From assembly GCA_002391105.1 (NCBI GenBank), contig DGRT01000119.1:1-33023 (forward strand): 33,023 nucleotides of DNA. Direction: 5' to 3'. The position numbers and the translations under genes are program-made. The stretch is from Lachnospiraceae bacterium UBA4381 (lineage in GTDB: Bacteria; Bacillota; Clostridia; Lachnospirales; Lachnospiraceae). The notes under the pieces are model-generated. The model ran no database searches and was not told the origin of the DNA. It saw nothing but the letters and a program-made list of their open reading frames with translations. The stretch's first letter is position 1, and every line of letters starts with the position of its first letter. Below, piece after piece: positions 24,815 to 31,754 of the stretch.

Positions 24815-25378
24815 CTACTGATTACTACACTGACTAAGTATCCCAAAGCAGGCAACTATCACTAATATGATAGACAGTACACCCAGAGCAAGTATTCCTA
24901 TATGTATCCACATTAGGATCTTTCCAAACTTATTAGCCTTATACTTTACCCTGACGATTATCATTATTATCCATGACGCCAGATAAGACAAACTCATGAT
25001 CATTGTTAAAACACTTGAAAATGAACTGTCCGTGCCGGCATTTTGTTCTACATATTCACCCATGAAGGTAATAAGACCGAAACAGAAGAGCGGGATAACA
25101 AAGCCAAAAAATAGCGATATGACACACATAATATTAGCCTTATGATTTTCTTCCGGCGTAAGCTCATCCTCTAATGGTATCGCTTGGGGCTGATGTGCTC
25201 CCATATTTTTAACCATTTCCCTGTTTGCAGGATTATATGGGTCTATATATCCCTGCTGTGGCTGACCTTCTGGATTATATGAGCCGGGTCCTGCAAACTG
25301 ATTATTTGGTGGTATATACCCCTGCTGCGGCTGACCTCCCGGATTATACTGATCCTGTGGTTGATACTGATTGTCCAT
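24815..25378 (-). CDS. Pro/Gln-rich membrane protein of unknown function
   Basis: The 187-aa product (ATG 25378, GGGAG eight bases upstream) has a soluble N terminus of about 75 residues rich in Pro, Gln, Gly, Tyr and Asn. It contains two copies of a YNPxGQPQQGYIxP unit and is probably disordered. Three membrane segments follow: IMCVISLFFGFVIPLFCFGL, LTMIMSLSYLASWIIMIIV and ILMWIHIGILALGVLSIILV. Architecture resembles Firmicutes DUF4190-type proteins, but no family is claimed. The gene overlaps the end of the YunG-PAS-GGDEF-EAL gene by 35 bp, so the two are likely translationally coupled. It may be a membrane partner of that protein. A longer frame to 25450 lies wholly inside the upstream gene. 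Confidence 0.7.
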   Translation of the reverse strand: MDNQYQPQDQYNPGGQPQQGYIPPNNQFAGPGSYNPEGQPQQGYIDPYNPANREMVKNMGAHQPQAIPLEDELTPEENHKANIMCVISLFFGFVIPLFCFGLITFMGEYVEQNAGTDSSFSSVLTMIMSLSYLASWIIMIIVRVKYKANKFGKILMWIHIGILALGVLSIILVIVACFGILSQCSNQ

Positions 25379-27503
25379 TATAATTCTCCCATTCCATTCC
25401 TTTTGCCATAGTAAAGGCCTTGGTTTCTTCAAGTGGCATCGGCTTTCCAAAATAATAGCCCTGTGCTTTATCGCAGCCTGACTTCTTCAAAAATTCGTAA
25501 TGCTCCTCACTTTCCACTCCCTCGCACAGAGACTGGATTCCCATCTGCTTCACTCCATCTATTATAAAGCCCATCAGCATAGCCATCTTAGGATTCTTAT
25601 CATAGCTTCTCAGAAAGACAAGATCCAGCTTTACAACATCAAATTCGTATTCTGTAAGATTATTAAGAGAAGAGTAACCACTTCCAAAGTCATCCAGCCA
25701 TACCTGATAACCCAGCTTTCTCATCTTGTCACACTCTTCCTTGAAATGCCCCATATCATCCTTCAGGATACTTTCCGTAATCTCCAGATCCAGCATATTT
25801 CTCGGCACCTGATACTTCTCCCTGATTTCTTCAACCTTTCCAAATATATCGCATAGTTCAAAGTCAAGGCTGGAGAAATTAATGGATGCCGGCACAATAA
25901 CATCTCCATTTTCTATAATCCGGTGATAATCCTTGCATACTCTTTCGACTACATAGGTATCAATCTTATGTATGAGATGATAATTCTCCAGAGTCTCTAT
26001 AAAATCAGACGGAGGCAGTATCCCAAGCCTTGGATCCACCCATCTGACAAGTGCTTCATAGCCACATATTTTCCCCGTAGCTACTCTTACAACCGGCTGG
26101 TAGTAAACCTTTATAAACTCATTTTCTATTGCCTCATCAATATGATCTACAACATACTGCTGCCTCTTCAGCTTATCGCGTATTATCTCATCATATACGC
26201 AGATATTCATATCATGTCTTCCCTTTATACTGTTGCATGCTAGTCTGGCATGATCACAGGCAAGACCAACCTCAGTAAATCTGTCCTCCATCAGATATAT
26301 GCCCGCCTTGATCCTGACACGCTTTGCCATATCATCGGACAGAAGCACCCTTTTATATACACGGTTGGACTTTTCCAGGATACTTTCCCTGTCTCCCGTT
26401 GAACAGACCACAAAGTGATCATTGGCAAATCTGGAACATATAGCTCCCACGAACTCCTCGCGTATTATCTTCGCTATATCACATAGCAGCTCATCTCCCA
26501 GCAGGAAACCATTTCTCTCATTAAAGAGCTTAAAATTAGGTATATCAAAATGTATTATGGATACATGCTTTCTTCTGGTATCCGGTCTCTCCAGAAGCTT
26601 CTGGACATTCTGGTAGAAAAATGACATATTGAAAAGTCCGGTCAGAGAATCAATCTCATTATTCACTGATAGAATCTCCGCCTCCGCCATGGAATTTCTG
26701 CTTCTGTTAAGATATTCATTCTGATCAACATCAACTATAAATACATAGAAATAGCTCTTACCGTTTTTACCATGCAGCAGATGCCCGAAATCTTCTATAT
26801 ATCTGACTTCTCCATTCTTGGGAACTATTCTGTAGCGTACATAATCATGACGCTTCTCACCAAACATGGTCTGAGCCTGAATCTGCTGCTGAACCTTATG
26901 AAGATCATCCGGATGAACCATTCCCCTGAAGGTATTGCCGACATAGTTTCTGAAGTCCTCCAGATTCTCGCAGCCATAGAGCTTTACAATATTTTCCTCT
27001 GCATAAAGGATCTTCTCCTCCTCATCATTTTCATATATGAAGAAGCCTCCGGGAAGCTCAGTCGGAATATGTCCTCTGAGGCTCTTATGGAGCTGTTTTT
27101 TCAGATACAGATATCTGAGATACTTTTCTTCCTTGGAAAAATGTACCTCTCTATGCTGCTCCGGATTATCGGTATAGGAAAGAACCTCTTCCCCGAACTG
27201 TTCACTGGTAAGATCAAACACATGACCATCCACCTCGTTATAACAGTGAAAATTTCCACCCGGACGAGGTATGCCATAAACCTTACCGCCAAAGATATCC
27301 TGCACCAGAAATGCTGTTATAGAGCACTGCCCCAGAGTCATATTCTCCGGACTCCACTCAGCTCTCAGTCTTGGTGCCGCTGTATATTCACACCATATCT
27401 TGGACAGGAGATCATAAAGCTCTCTTGGATCTCTTATATCCTTATACTCATCATTTTTAGGTGAAACTATCGCTTCCTCCCAGCCATAAAAATTATAACT
27501 CAT
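25344..27503 (-). CDS. YunG-like / PAS / degenerate GGDEF / EAL cyclic-di-GMP phosphodiesterase
   Basis: The 719-aa protein has four parts. Residues about 25-105 resemble the YunG family (TLGQCSITAFLVQDIFGGKV, HCYNEVDGHVFDLTSEQF), with Cys60, His86 and Asp97 placed like a Cys-His-Asp triad. A PAS domain follows (about 150-265; YAEENIVKLYGC, RGMVHPDD). The GGDEF domain (about 280-440) has its signature replaced by RFANDHF at 358-364, so it should not make c-di-GMP but might bind GTP. The EAL domain (about 455-700) keeps EALVRW (483-488), LEITES, DDFGSGYSS, Lys625, EGVE and QGYYFGKP, so c-di-GMP hydrolysis is likely. No signal peptide or membrane segment. Its transcript should begin near 27660, carrying two direct repeats. 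Confidence 0.85.
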   Translation of the reverse strand: MSYNFYGWEEAIVSPKNDEYKDIRDPRELYDLLSKIWCEYTAAPRLRAEWSPENMTLGQCSITAFLVQDIFGGKVYGIPRPGGNFHCYNEVDGHVFDLTSEQFGEEVLSYTDNPEQHREVHFSKEEKYLRYLYLKKQLHKSLRGHIPTELPGGFFIYENDEEEKILYAEENIVKLYGCENLEDFRNYVGNTFRGMVHPDDLHKVQQQIQAQTMFGEKRHDYVRYRIVPKNGEVRYIEDFGHLLHGKNGKSYFYVFIVDVDQNEYLNRSRNSMAEAEILSVNNEIDSLTGLFNMSFFYQNVQKLLERPDTRRKHVSIIHFDIPNFKLFNERNGFLLGDELLCDIAKIIREEFVGAICSRFANDHFVVCSTGDRESILEKSNRVYKRVLLSDDMAKRVRIKAGIYLMEDRFTEVGLACDHARLACNSIKGRHDMNICVYDEIIRDKLKRQQYVVDHIDEAIENEFIKVYYQPVVRVATGKICGYEALVRWVDPRLGILPPSDFIETLENYHLIHKIDTYVVERVCKDYHRIIENGDVIVPASINFSSLDFELCDIFGKVEEIREKYQVPRNMLDLEITESILKDDMGHFKEECDKMRKLGYQVWLDDFGSGYSSLNNLTEYEFDVVKLDLVFLRSYDKNPKMAMLMGFIIDGVKQMGIQSLCEGVESEEHYEFLKKSGCDKAQGYYFGKPMPLEETKAFTMAKGMEWENYNGQSVSTTGSV

Positions 27504-27595
27504 AAGCCCCCCATATATCTAAATACCTCTTTATCGAAGAACCTGATCTGCATAGAATAATCTTCTCCGATTAAACCGACTTGGTAATCTTTAAT

Positions 27596-27666
27596 AATAA
27601 CTTATTACAGTTATGCTCGACTCTGTAATCTCCTTTGACAATAACTTATGTCAGTTACGCTCGACT
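27596..27666 (-). repeat. two 27-bp palindromic direct repeats in the leader of the phosphodiesterase gene
   Basis: Units at 27596-27622 and 27640-27666 differ at four positions and are 44 bp apart. Read on minus each begins AGTCGAGC and contains a TAACT-N6-AGTTA palindrome (N6 is GACATA or GTAATA). They are just downstream of a predicted promoter, between it and the start codon at 27503. The phasing (about four helix turns) and internal dyad suit a dimeric repressor. A repeated RNA structure is the alternative. Confidence 0.75.
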
Positions 27667-27667
27667 A

Positions 27668-27696
27668 ATTCTACCACAAATATAAATACATGTCAG
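27668..27696 (-). promoter_or_regulatory. sigma-A-type promoter of the phosphodiesterase gene
   Basis: On the minus strand CTGACA (27696-27691) is 17 bp from TAGAAT (27673-27668), each one base from consensus. Transcription would start around 27661, inside the first of the two palindromic repeats. The remaining part of the 328-bp intergenic gap, 27697-27831, holds no gene that I can support. Confidence 0.55.
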
Positions 27697-27831
27697 AAAA
27701 ATATATCCATCTGTCGCTGCCCCACTTCCAGTACATCGGTCGCAAAATAACCGGATTAATACGTAGAATACCTGCCATAAAGTGCAGCCTCAAAAACTCA
27801 GGCGCAGCGGGCTACGCTGAAGCTTGGGGAG

Positions 27832-28689
27832 CTATCTCCCTATCTTCTCATCGTCATAATGAATCCTCTCCAGCACTTCATTTGCCGCAGTTCTTTTGAT
27901 GATTGCCTTTAGGAGTACGTCCAGCTTTGAACCCTCGCTGTAATCCGCAGGTGCTATATACCTGATACGGTTCTCCTTCATCATTTTTTCAACCTTTACA
28001 GTATTTCCGGTTTCCCCGTCATACACGCCGATAGAATGTCCGCCATAGCTGTGCACCAGCTTCATACACGGGATATCTGTATCACTGTCTCCTATATAAA
28101 CCATATTCCTGAAGGGAACCCTCATTTTATCCGGTGGAAAGTAGTCATTTACAGCATTATCATTTATATCCAGAACGCCTTTGGAAATGCGGAACAGATA
28201 CTGGGTCTTATTGGTATAATTAATAACCTGAGCCGGCCATACCGCAACGCCCCTTTCATTATAAAAGAAGGAGCTGGCGTATATCCTTTCAAATTCTCCT
28301 GCGACCCTGGTTCCTTCAATCATTTCTTTAAGTCCGGAGGATATGATGTAATGCTCCACCTTTACTCCGGCCTCCTCACCATATTCACGCACTCTCCTGA
28401 ACCAGCCTTCCACCCCCGGAAACAGCTTGACTTTTGAGCCATATTCTTTTAGAAGCTTCTCATTAAAAACAAAGTTTCCCTCTGCCTCACGGATCATCAT
28501 ATACATATATGCCAGATTATCATCCATATTATTGGATCTTGCCAGTTCATTTGTTTTCTTCCAGAATTCCTGAACATCATAGCCAACTGACTGTATGTAC
28601 CCCTGCGCCTGCATATCATCGGGAGACAGGGTTTTATCAAAATCATAGCATATTGCAAGAACCGGTCTAAGTTCCTCTTTATCACTCAT
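27832..28689 (-). CDS. HAD-superfamily hydrolase (phosphatase)
   Basis: The 285-aa protein has all HAD motifs: motif I CYDFDKTLSPDD (nucleophile Asp16, acid/base Asp18), motif II IISSGLKEM (Ser/Thr), a distant Lys, and motif III VYIGDSDTDIPCM. The cap between motifs I and II (about residues 30-90) is helical, as in class-IB phosphoserine-phosphatase-like enzymes. No membrane or signal sequence. Substrate is not evident. It is a monocistronic gene, starting at ATG 28689 behind GGAGG. The 288 bp between it and the divergent thioesterase should hold promoters for both, but no convincing -35/-10 pair was picked out. Confidence 0.85.
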   Translation of the reverse strand: MSDKEELRPVLAICYDFDKTLSPDDMQAQGYIQSVGYDVQEFWKKTNELARSNNMDDNLAYMYMMIREAEGNFVFNEKLLKEYGSKVKLFPGVEGWFRRVREYGEEAGVKVEHYIISSGLKEMIEGTRVAGEFERIYASSFFYNERGVAVWPAQVINYTNKTQYLFRISKGVLDINDNAVNDYFPPDKMRVPFRNMVYIGDSDTDIPCMKLVHSYGGHSIGVYDGETGNTVKVEKMMKENRIRYIAPADYSEGSKLDVLLKAIIKRTAANEVLERIHYDDEKIGR

Positions 28690-28977
28690 TTATTAAATAC
28701 CTCCATTACTGTTATTCCTCCACCATCATGTTACCTCTCAGATACAAGAATAGCACCTAAAATAATAATATCCAAATAAATTATGCCTTATTTAAAGCAT
28801 TTGTCAAATCTGCATATTGTAAAATCACAAGTTTTTACTTAAAATACTTAAGGCTGATGATTGGATATAATCCCTTTTAAGCCAAAAGCTACTATAAGAT
28901 AACATTCATATACATGGCGTTATTTATGATAATACGTCATCATTTTAACCCAAATAAATATATAACGGAGATTAACC

Positions 28978-29745
28978 ATGTATTCATTTACCAGCAGAGT
29001 CAGATACAGCGAGCTTGCTGCCGACAAAAAGGCAAGCCTTGTAGCAATTATCAATTACTTTCAGGATTGTTGTACATTTGAATCAGAGGACGGAGATATA
29101 GGACTATCCTGGCTTGCCCAGCATGGAACCTCCTGGATGCTTACAGGCTGGCAGATTCATGTCGTAAGACGTCCAAGGTATTGCGAAGAGATACGCATAA
29201 CAACCTGGGCATGCGGCTTCAAGTATTTCATCGGAAAGCGAAGCTTCACCATTACAACTTTGGACGGTGAAGTACTGGTCTATGCCATGTCTGACTGGGC
29301 ATATGTAAACATCGAAAAAGGAAGTCCGGAGAAAAATGTACCCGATAAAGAGCTGGAGGTCTATGGCATTACCACTCCGATTGAAGAAAGGTTTGACGAA
29401 TTCGGACTTACCGACTACGTTATGAAGCACAAGGACAAGGCTGTTCTAAAAGGAAAGCTTGTCCTTCCACCTCTGGAACAGATGACTGCCGAAGCACCTA
29501 TTACTATAACCGCAGACAATCTGGACACTAACCATCACGTAAATAATGCCCAGTATGTTGCACTTGCCAAGTCCGTTATAACCGAGGAAATAAATGTAAG
29601 ACATTTCCGCGCAGAGATCAAAAGGCAATCTGTACTGGGCGATACCATTTATCCATATATTTTAAGAGAAGATGGTAAGATTACTGTTCTTCTTAATGAT
29701 GAAGAGGGTAATCCCAAGCTGGTTTCTGAGTTCTATTACAAGTAA
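28978..29745 (+). CDS. acyl-ACP thioesterase (FatA/FatB-like)
   Basis: This cytoplasmic enzyme releases free fatty acids from acyl-ACP and ends chain extension. The 255-aa product has two hot-dog folds. The first has RYSELAADKKASLVAIINYF, GTSWMLTGWQIHV and RRPRYCEEIRITTWACGFK, as in plant and bacterial FatA/FatB. The second starts at ITADNLDTNHHVNNAQYV, which holds the NxHVNN active-site motif. The Cys of plant enzymes is not conserved (FRAEIKRQSVLGD), as in many bacterial homologs. CGGAG precedes ATG 28978 by about eight bases. It is one of few plus-strand genes, convergent with the next gene (22-bp gap), and not in a fatty-acid operon. Confidence 0.92.
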   Translation: MYSFTSRVRYSELAADKKASLVAIINYFQDCCTFESEDGDIGLSWLAQHGTSWMLTGWQIHVVRRPRYCEEIRITTWACGFKYFIGKRSFTITTLDGEVLVYAMSDWAYVNIEKGSPEKNVPDKELEVYGITTPIEERFDEFGLTDYVMKHKDKAVLKGKLVLPPLEQMTAEAPITITADNLDTNHHVNNAQYVALAKSVITEEINVRHFRAEIKRQSVLGDTIYPYILREDGKITVLLNDEEGNPKLVSEFYYK

Positions 29746-29767
29746 AGGTTTCATAATATATAAATTT

Positions 29768-30196
29768 TTATATAGTAAATGCCGATTTTATATATTCAGG
29801 TTTTTCCCGTTCCAGATACTGAAATACGCCTGCTCTGATATAACTATAAAACAGTTCCTCTTCATCATTTTCAATCTGCCTGTAATTCAGCACCTGGAAG
29901 TAACTACTGTGCCAACTTTCAGGATTAAAGATACGATAAAACATCTTATCTCTTTTAGGGGACAGAAAGAAGCCTTCGTCTTTCTGGTAATCCCCATGCT
30001 CTTTTAGATCAGTCAGTGTTATCTGTCTGGGCTTTTCCACCGCAAATTCCATCAAAAGACTTTCAAACCAGTAATATGCCTCATCCATATACCTCTTCCA
30101 CTTACTATCATCAAGTTCTCCGGATTTAAATACATAGATATACTTCTTTATATCCCTCAGTCTTTTCTGAGTTTCAAAATTAATAATGTCAGTCAT
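29768..30196 (-). CDS. hypothetical soluble protein, 142 aa
   Basis: From ATG 30196 (AAGGTGG upstream; the longer frame to 30262 is less likely) the product is charged, helical and rich in Tyr, Phe and Trp. Examples are KKYIYVFKSGELDDSKWKRY, DEAYYWFESLLMEFAV and QVLNYRQIENDEEELFYSYI. There is no signal peptide or membrane segment. No family is recognised. It converges with the thioesterase gene and diverges from the Rpn-family gene. G+C is lower than in the neighbouring metabolic genes, consistent with accessory DNA. Confidence 0.6.
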   Translation of the reverse strand: MTDIINFETQKRLRDIKKYIYVFKSGELDDSKWKRYMDEAYYWFESLLMEFAVEKPRQITLTDLKEHGDYQKDEGFFLSPKRDKMFYRIFNPESWHSSYFQVLNYRQIENDEEELFYSYIRAGVFQYLEREKPEYIKSAFTI

Positions 30197-30362
30197 AACA
30201 AGAAACCACCTTCCGCAACAAAAATCATTTACATTATACCTGACAGTGTCTGAACCTATCAATTACCTGTTTACTGTATTTTGATTTAATTGTCCACTTT
30301 TTAATCCTTACATACCTTTGATTATTTTTCATTTAAATAATAATTCCAAAAAAAATTTTGCA

Positions 30363-30391
30363 TTGCATATTTTTATGCATTGCGTTATAAT
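30363..30391 (+). promoter_or_regulatory. promoter of the Rpn-family/HTH operon
   Basis: TTGCAT (30363-30368), 17 bp, then TATAAT (30386-30391). GCATTGC is repeated at 30360 and 30377, overlapping the -35 and spacer, with an inverted CAATGC at 30397. These repeats could be an operator, perhaps for the small HTH protein encoded in the same operon. Confidence 0.6.
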
Positions 30392-30460
30392 GTATTCAAT
30401 GCGTATATTATAATTAAGATGGTTTTATTATTAAAAAATGATATAATAGGAGGTAAGACT

Positions 30461-31354
30461 ATGTGTGCTATTAATTCTAAACATAAAGATAGACTATTTT
30501 GCTTTATCTTCGGAAGAGAAGAAAACAAAAAGTGGTCGCTAGATCTGTATAACGCCATAAATAACACAAACTACACAAATATTAACGATGTACAAATCTT
30601 TACTATCGAAAACGTCCTTTATATGGGAATGAAAAATGATGTTGCTCTGATTGTTGACGATATATTAAGTGTATATGAACAACAGTCAACATTTAATCCT
30701 AATATGCCTGTCAGAGAGCTTATATATGTTTCAAAGTTATACAATAAGTACATAAAAGCAAATAGATTAAATATTTACAGCGATAAACTGATAAAGCTGC
30801 CAATTCCCAAGCTTGTTGTTTTTTATAATGGCGAAAAAGAAAAGGAAGATACAATACTCAGGCTTTCTGACTCATTCACAGATAATTCTTATGATACTCA
30901 TCCGGATATTTCTGTAAATGTTAAAATGATAAATATCAATTACGGTAAAAATACTGATATACTAAAACAATGCAAAATATTAGAAGAGTATTCATGGTTT
31001 ATAGATAAGATACGTAAATATAGTATTTCAATGGAAGTCAAGGATGCAGTTAATAGAGCATTAAACGAAATGGATAATGGCTTCTCACTGAAACCTTACC
31101 TGTTAAGTAATAAAGCGGAGGTGACAGATATGTGTATCACTGAATACAATGAAGAAGAAACTCTAAAAGCTATAAGTGATGAGAAATTTGCTGAAGGAAA
31201 AGCCATAGGAAAGGCTGAGGGAAAAGCCGAAGGAAAGGTTGAAGGAAAGGTTGAAGGAAAAAACGAGGATATTGCCAAAATAAAACAATTAGTTGAACTT
31301 GGCAAAATTTCCGAAGAGGATGCACAGCTTATAATAAACACTATTCAGTCCTAA
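30461..31354 (+). CDS. Rpn/PD-(D/E)XK nuclease-family (transposase-like) protein
   Basis: From ATG 30461 (AGGAGG seven bases upstream) the 297-aa protein carries the pattern KNDVALIVDDILSVYEQQST, then FNPNMPVRELIYVSKLY. This is the Asp...ExQ catalytic signature of the PDDEXK_2/Rpn family, whose members cut DNA and promote RecA-independent recombination or act in abortive infection. The middle IPKLVVFYNGEKEKED is also typical. The C terminus has six GKAEGK-like tetrapeptide repeats, then a helix (DIAKIKQLVELGKISEEDAQ). Codon use is much more AT-rich than in the flanking genes, which suggests transfer. An HTH gene follows after 17 bp. Confidence 0.8.
   Translation: MCAINSKHKDRLFCFIFGREENKKWSLDLYNAINNTNYTNINDVQIFTIENVLYMGMKNDVALIVDDILSVYEQQSTFNPNMPVRELIYVSKLYNKYIKANRLNIYSDKLIKLPIPKLVVFYNGEKEKEDTILRLSDSFTDNSYDTHPDISVNVKMININYGKNTDILKQCKILEEYSWFIDKIRKYSISMEVKDAVNRALNEMDNGFSLKPYLLSNKAEVTDMCITEYNEEETLKAISDEKFAEGKAIGKAEGKAEGKVEGKVEGKNEDIAKIKQLVELGKISEEDAQLIINTIQS
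31190..31261 (+). repeat. six 12-bp tandem repeats encoding (A/V)EGK
   Basis: The units code AEGK, AIGK, AEGK, AEGK, VEGK and VEGK in the Rpn-family gene. The period of 12 bp keeps frame. Such EGK/AEG repeats near the C terminus are frequent in this family and vary in number between strains; here the last two units are identical at DNA level except the final base. Confidence 0.85.
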
Positions 31355-31371
31355 AACCAAAGGAGAAATAT

Positions 31372-31584
31372 ATGAACAGCAACATGGAGGCCGTAAAAAG
31401 AATAAGAGAAAGAACAGGTCTTAGTAGAAAAGAATTCTGCGAAAAATATCAAATACCCTATCAGACTATGACTGATTGGGAATTAGGTCACAGAAACCCA
31501 CCTGATTATCTTGTCAGATTTATGGCTTACTATATTGAATATAATAACGCTATAAACAATAAGTCAAACGAGGAACCTGATTAA
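31372..31584 (+). CDS. small helix-turn-helix (XRE-like) protein
   Basis: The 70-aa protein (AAGGAG eight bases before ATG 31372) contains an HTH: VKRIRERTGLSRKEFCEKYQ, IPYQTMTDWELGHRNPPDYL. The pattern 'GLSRKEF...IPYQTMTDWExGxRxPP' matches small XRE-type companions found after Rpn-family nuclease genes in Lachnospiraceae. It may repress the operon by binding the GCATTGC repeats at the promoter, or help the nuclease find its target; both are inferences. It lies 17 bp after the nuclease gene and shares its AT-rich codon use. Confidence 0.8.
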   Translation: MNSNMEAVKRIRERTGLSRKEFCEKYQIPYQTMTDWELGHRNPPDYLVRFMAYYIEYNNAINNKSNEEPD

Positions 31585-31618
31585 CTCAATTTGTTATACT
31601 TAGTTTTCTTTAATAATT

Positions 31619-31664
31619 TTTGCTCCTTAACAACTTTATTAAAAGAGTTAAGGAGCAAATTTTT
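31619..31664 (+). terminator. strong bidirectional-looking terminator after the HTH gene
   Basis: TTTGCTCCTTAAC (31619-31631) and GTTAAGGAGCAAA (31647-31659) form a perfect 13-bp stem around a 15-base loop, followed by TTTTT. It ends the Rpn/HTH operon. The A-rich side may also work for the opposite strand. Confidence 0.85.
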
Positions 31665-31696
31665 AGCCATTTACTTGCAGGATACCAGTCAGAATC

Positions 31697-31732
31697 AAAA
31701 AAGCTCCCCTCGCATGATACGCAAAGGGGAGC
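31697..31732 (-). terminator. terminator of the cellobiose phosphorylase gene
   Basis: On the minus strand GCTCCCC and GGGGAGC form a 7-bp GC-rich stem around a 16-base loop, followed by TTTTTTGATT. It lies 22 bp after the stop of the phosphorylase gene. Confidence 0.85.
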
Positions 31733-31754
31733 ATTATTCATATATTAAAATGTA

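Noticed and set aside
25344..27503. Diguanylate cyclase activity of the GGDEF domain
   Set aside because: The signature is RFANDHF instead of GGDEF/GGEEF, so synthesis of c-di-GMP is unlikely.
27697..27899. Plus-strand 69-aa frame across the end of the HAD gene
   Set aside because: No ribosome binding site, low-complexity codon pattern, and it overlaps a well-supported gene on the other strand.
28690..28977. TATAAT at 28866-28871 as thioesterase promoter
   Set aside because: The matching -35 position reads AATACT, far from consensus, so the promoter was left uncalled.
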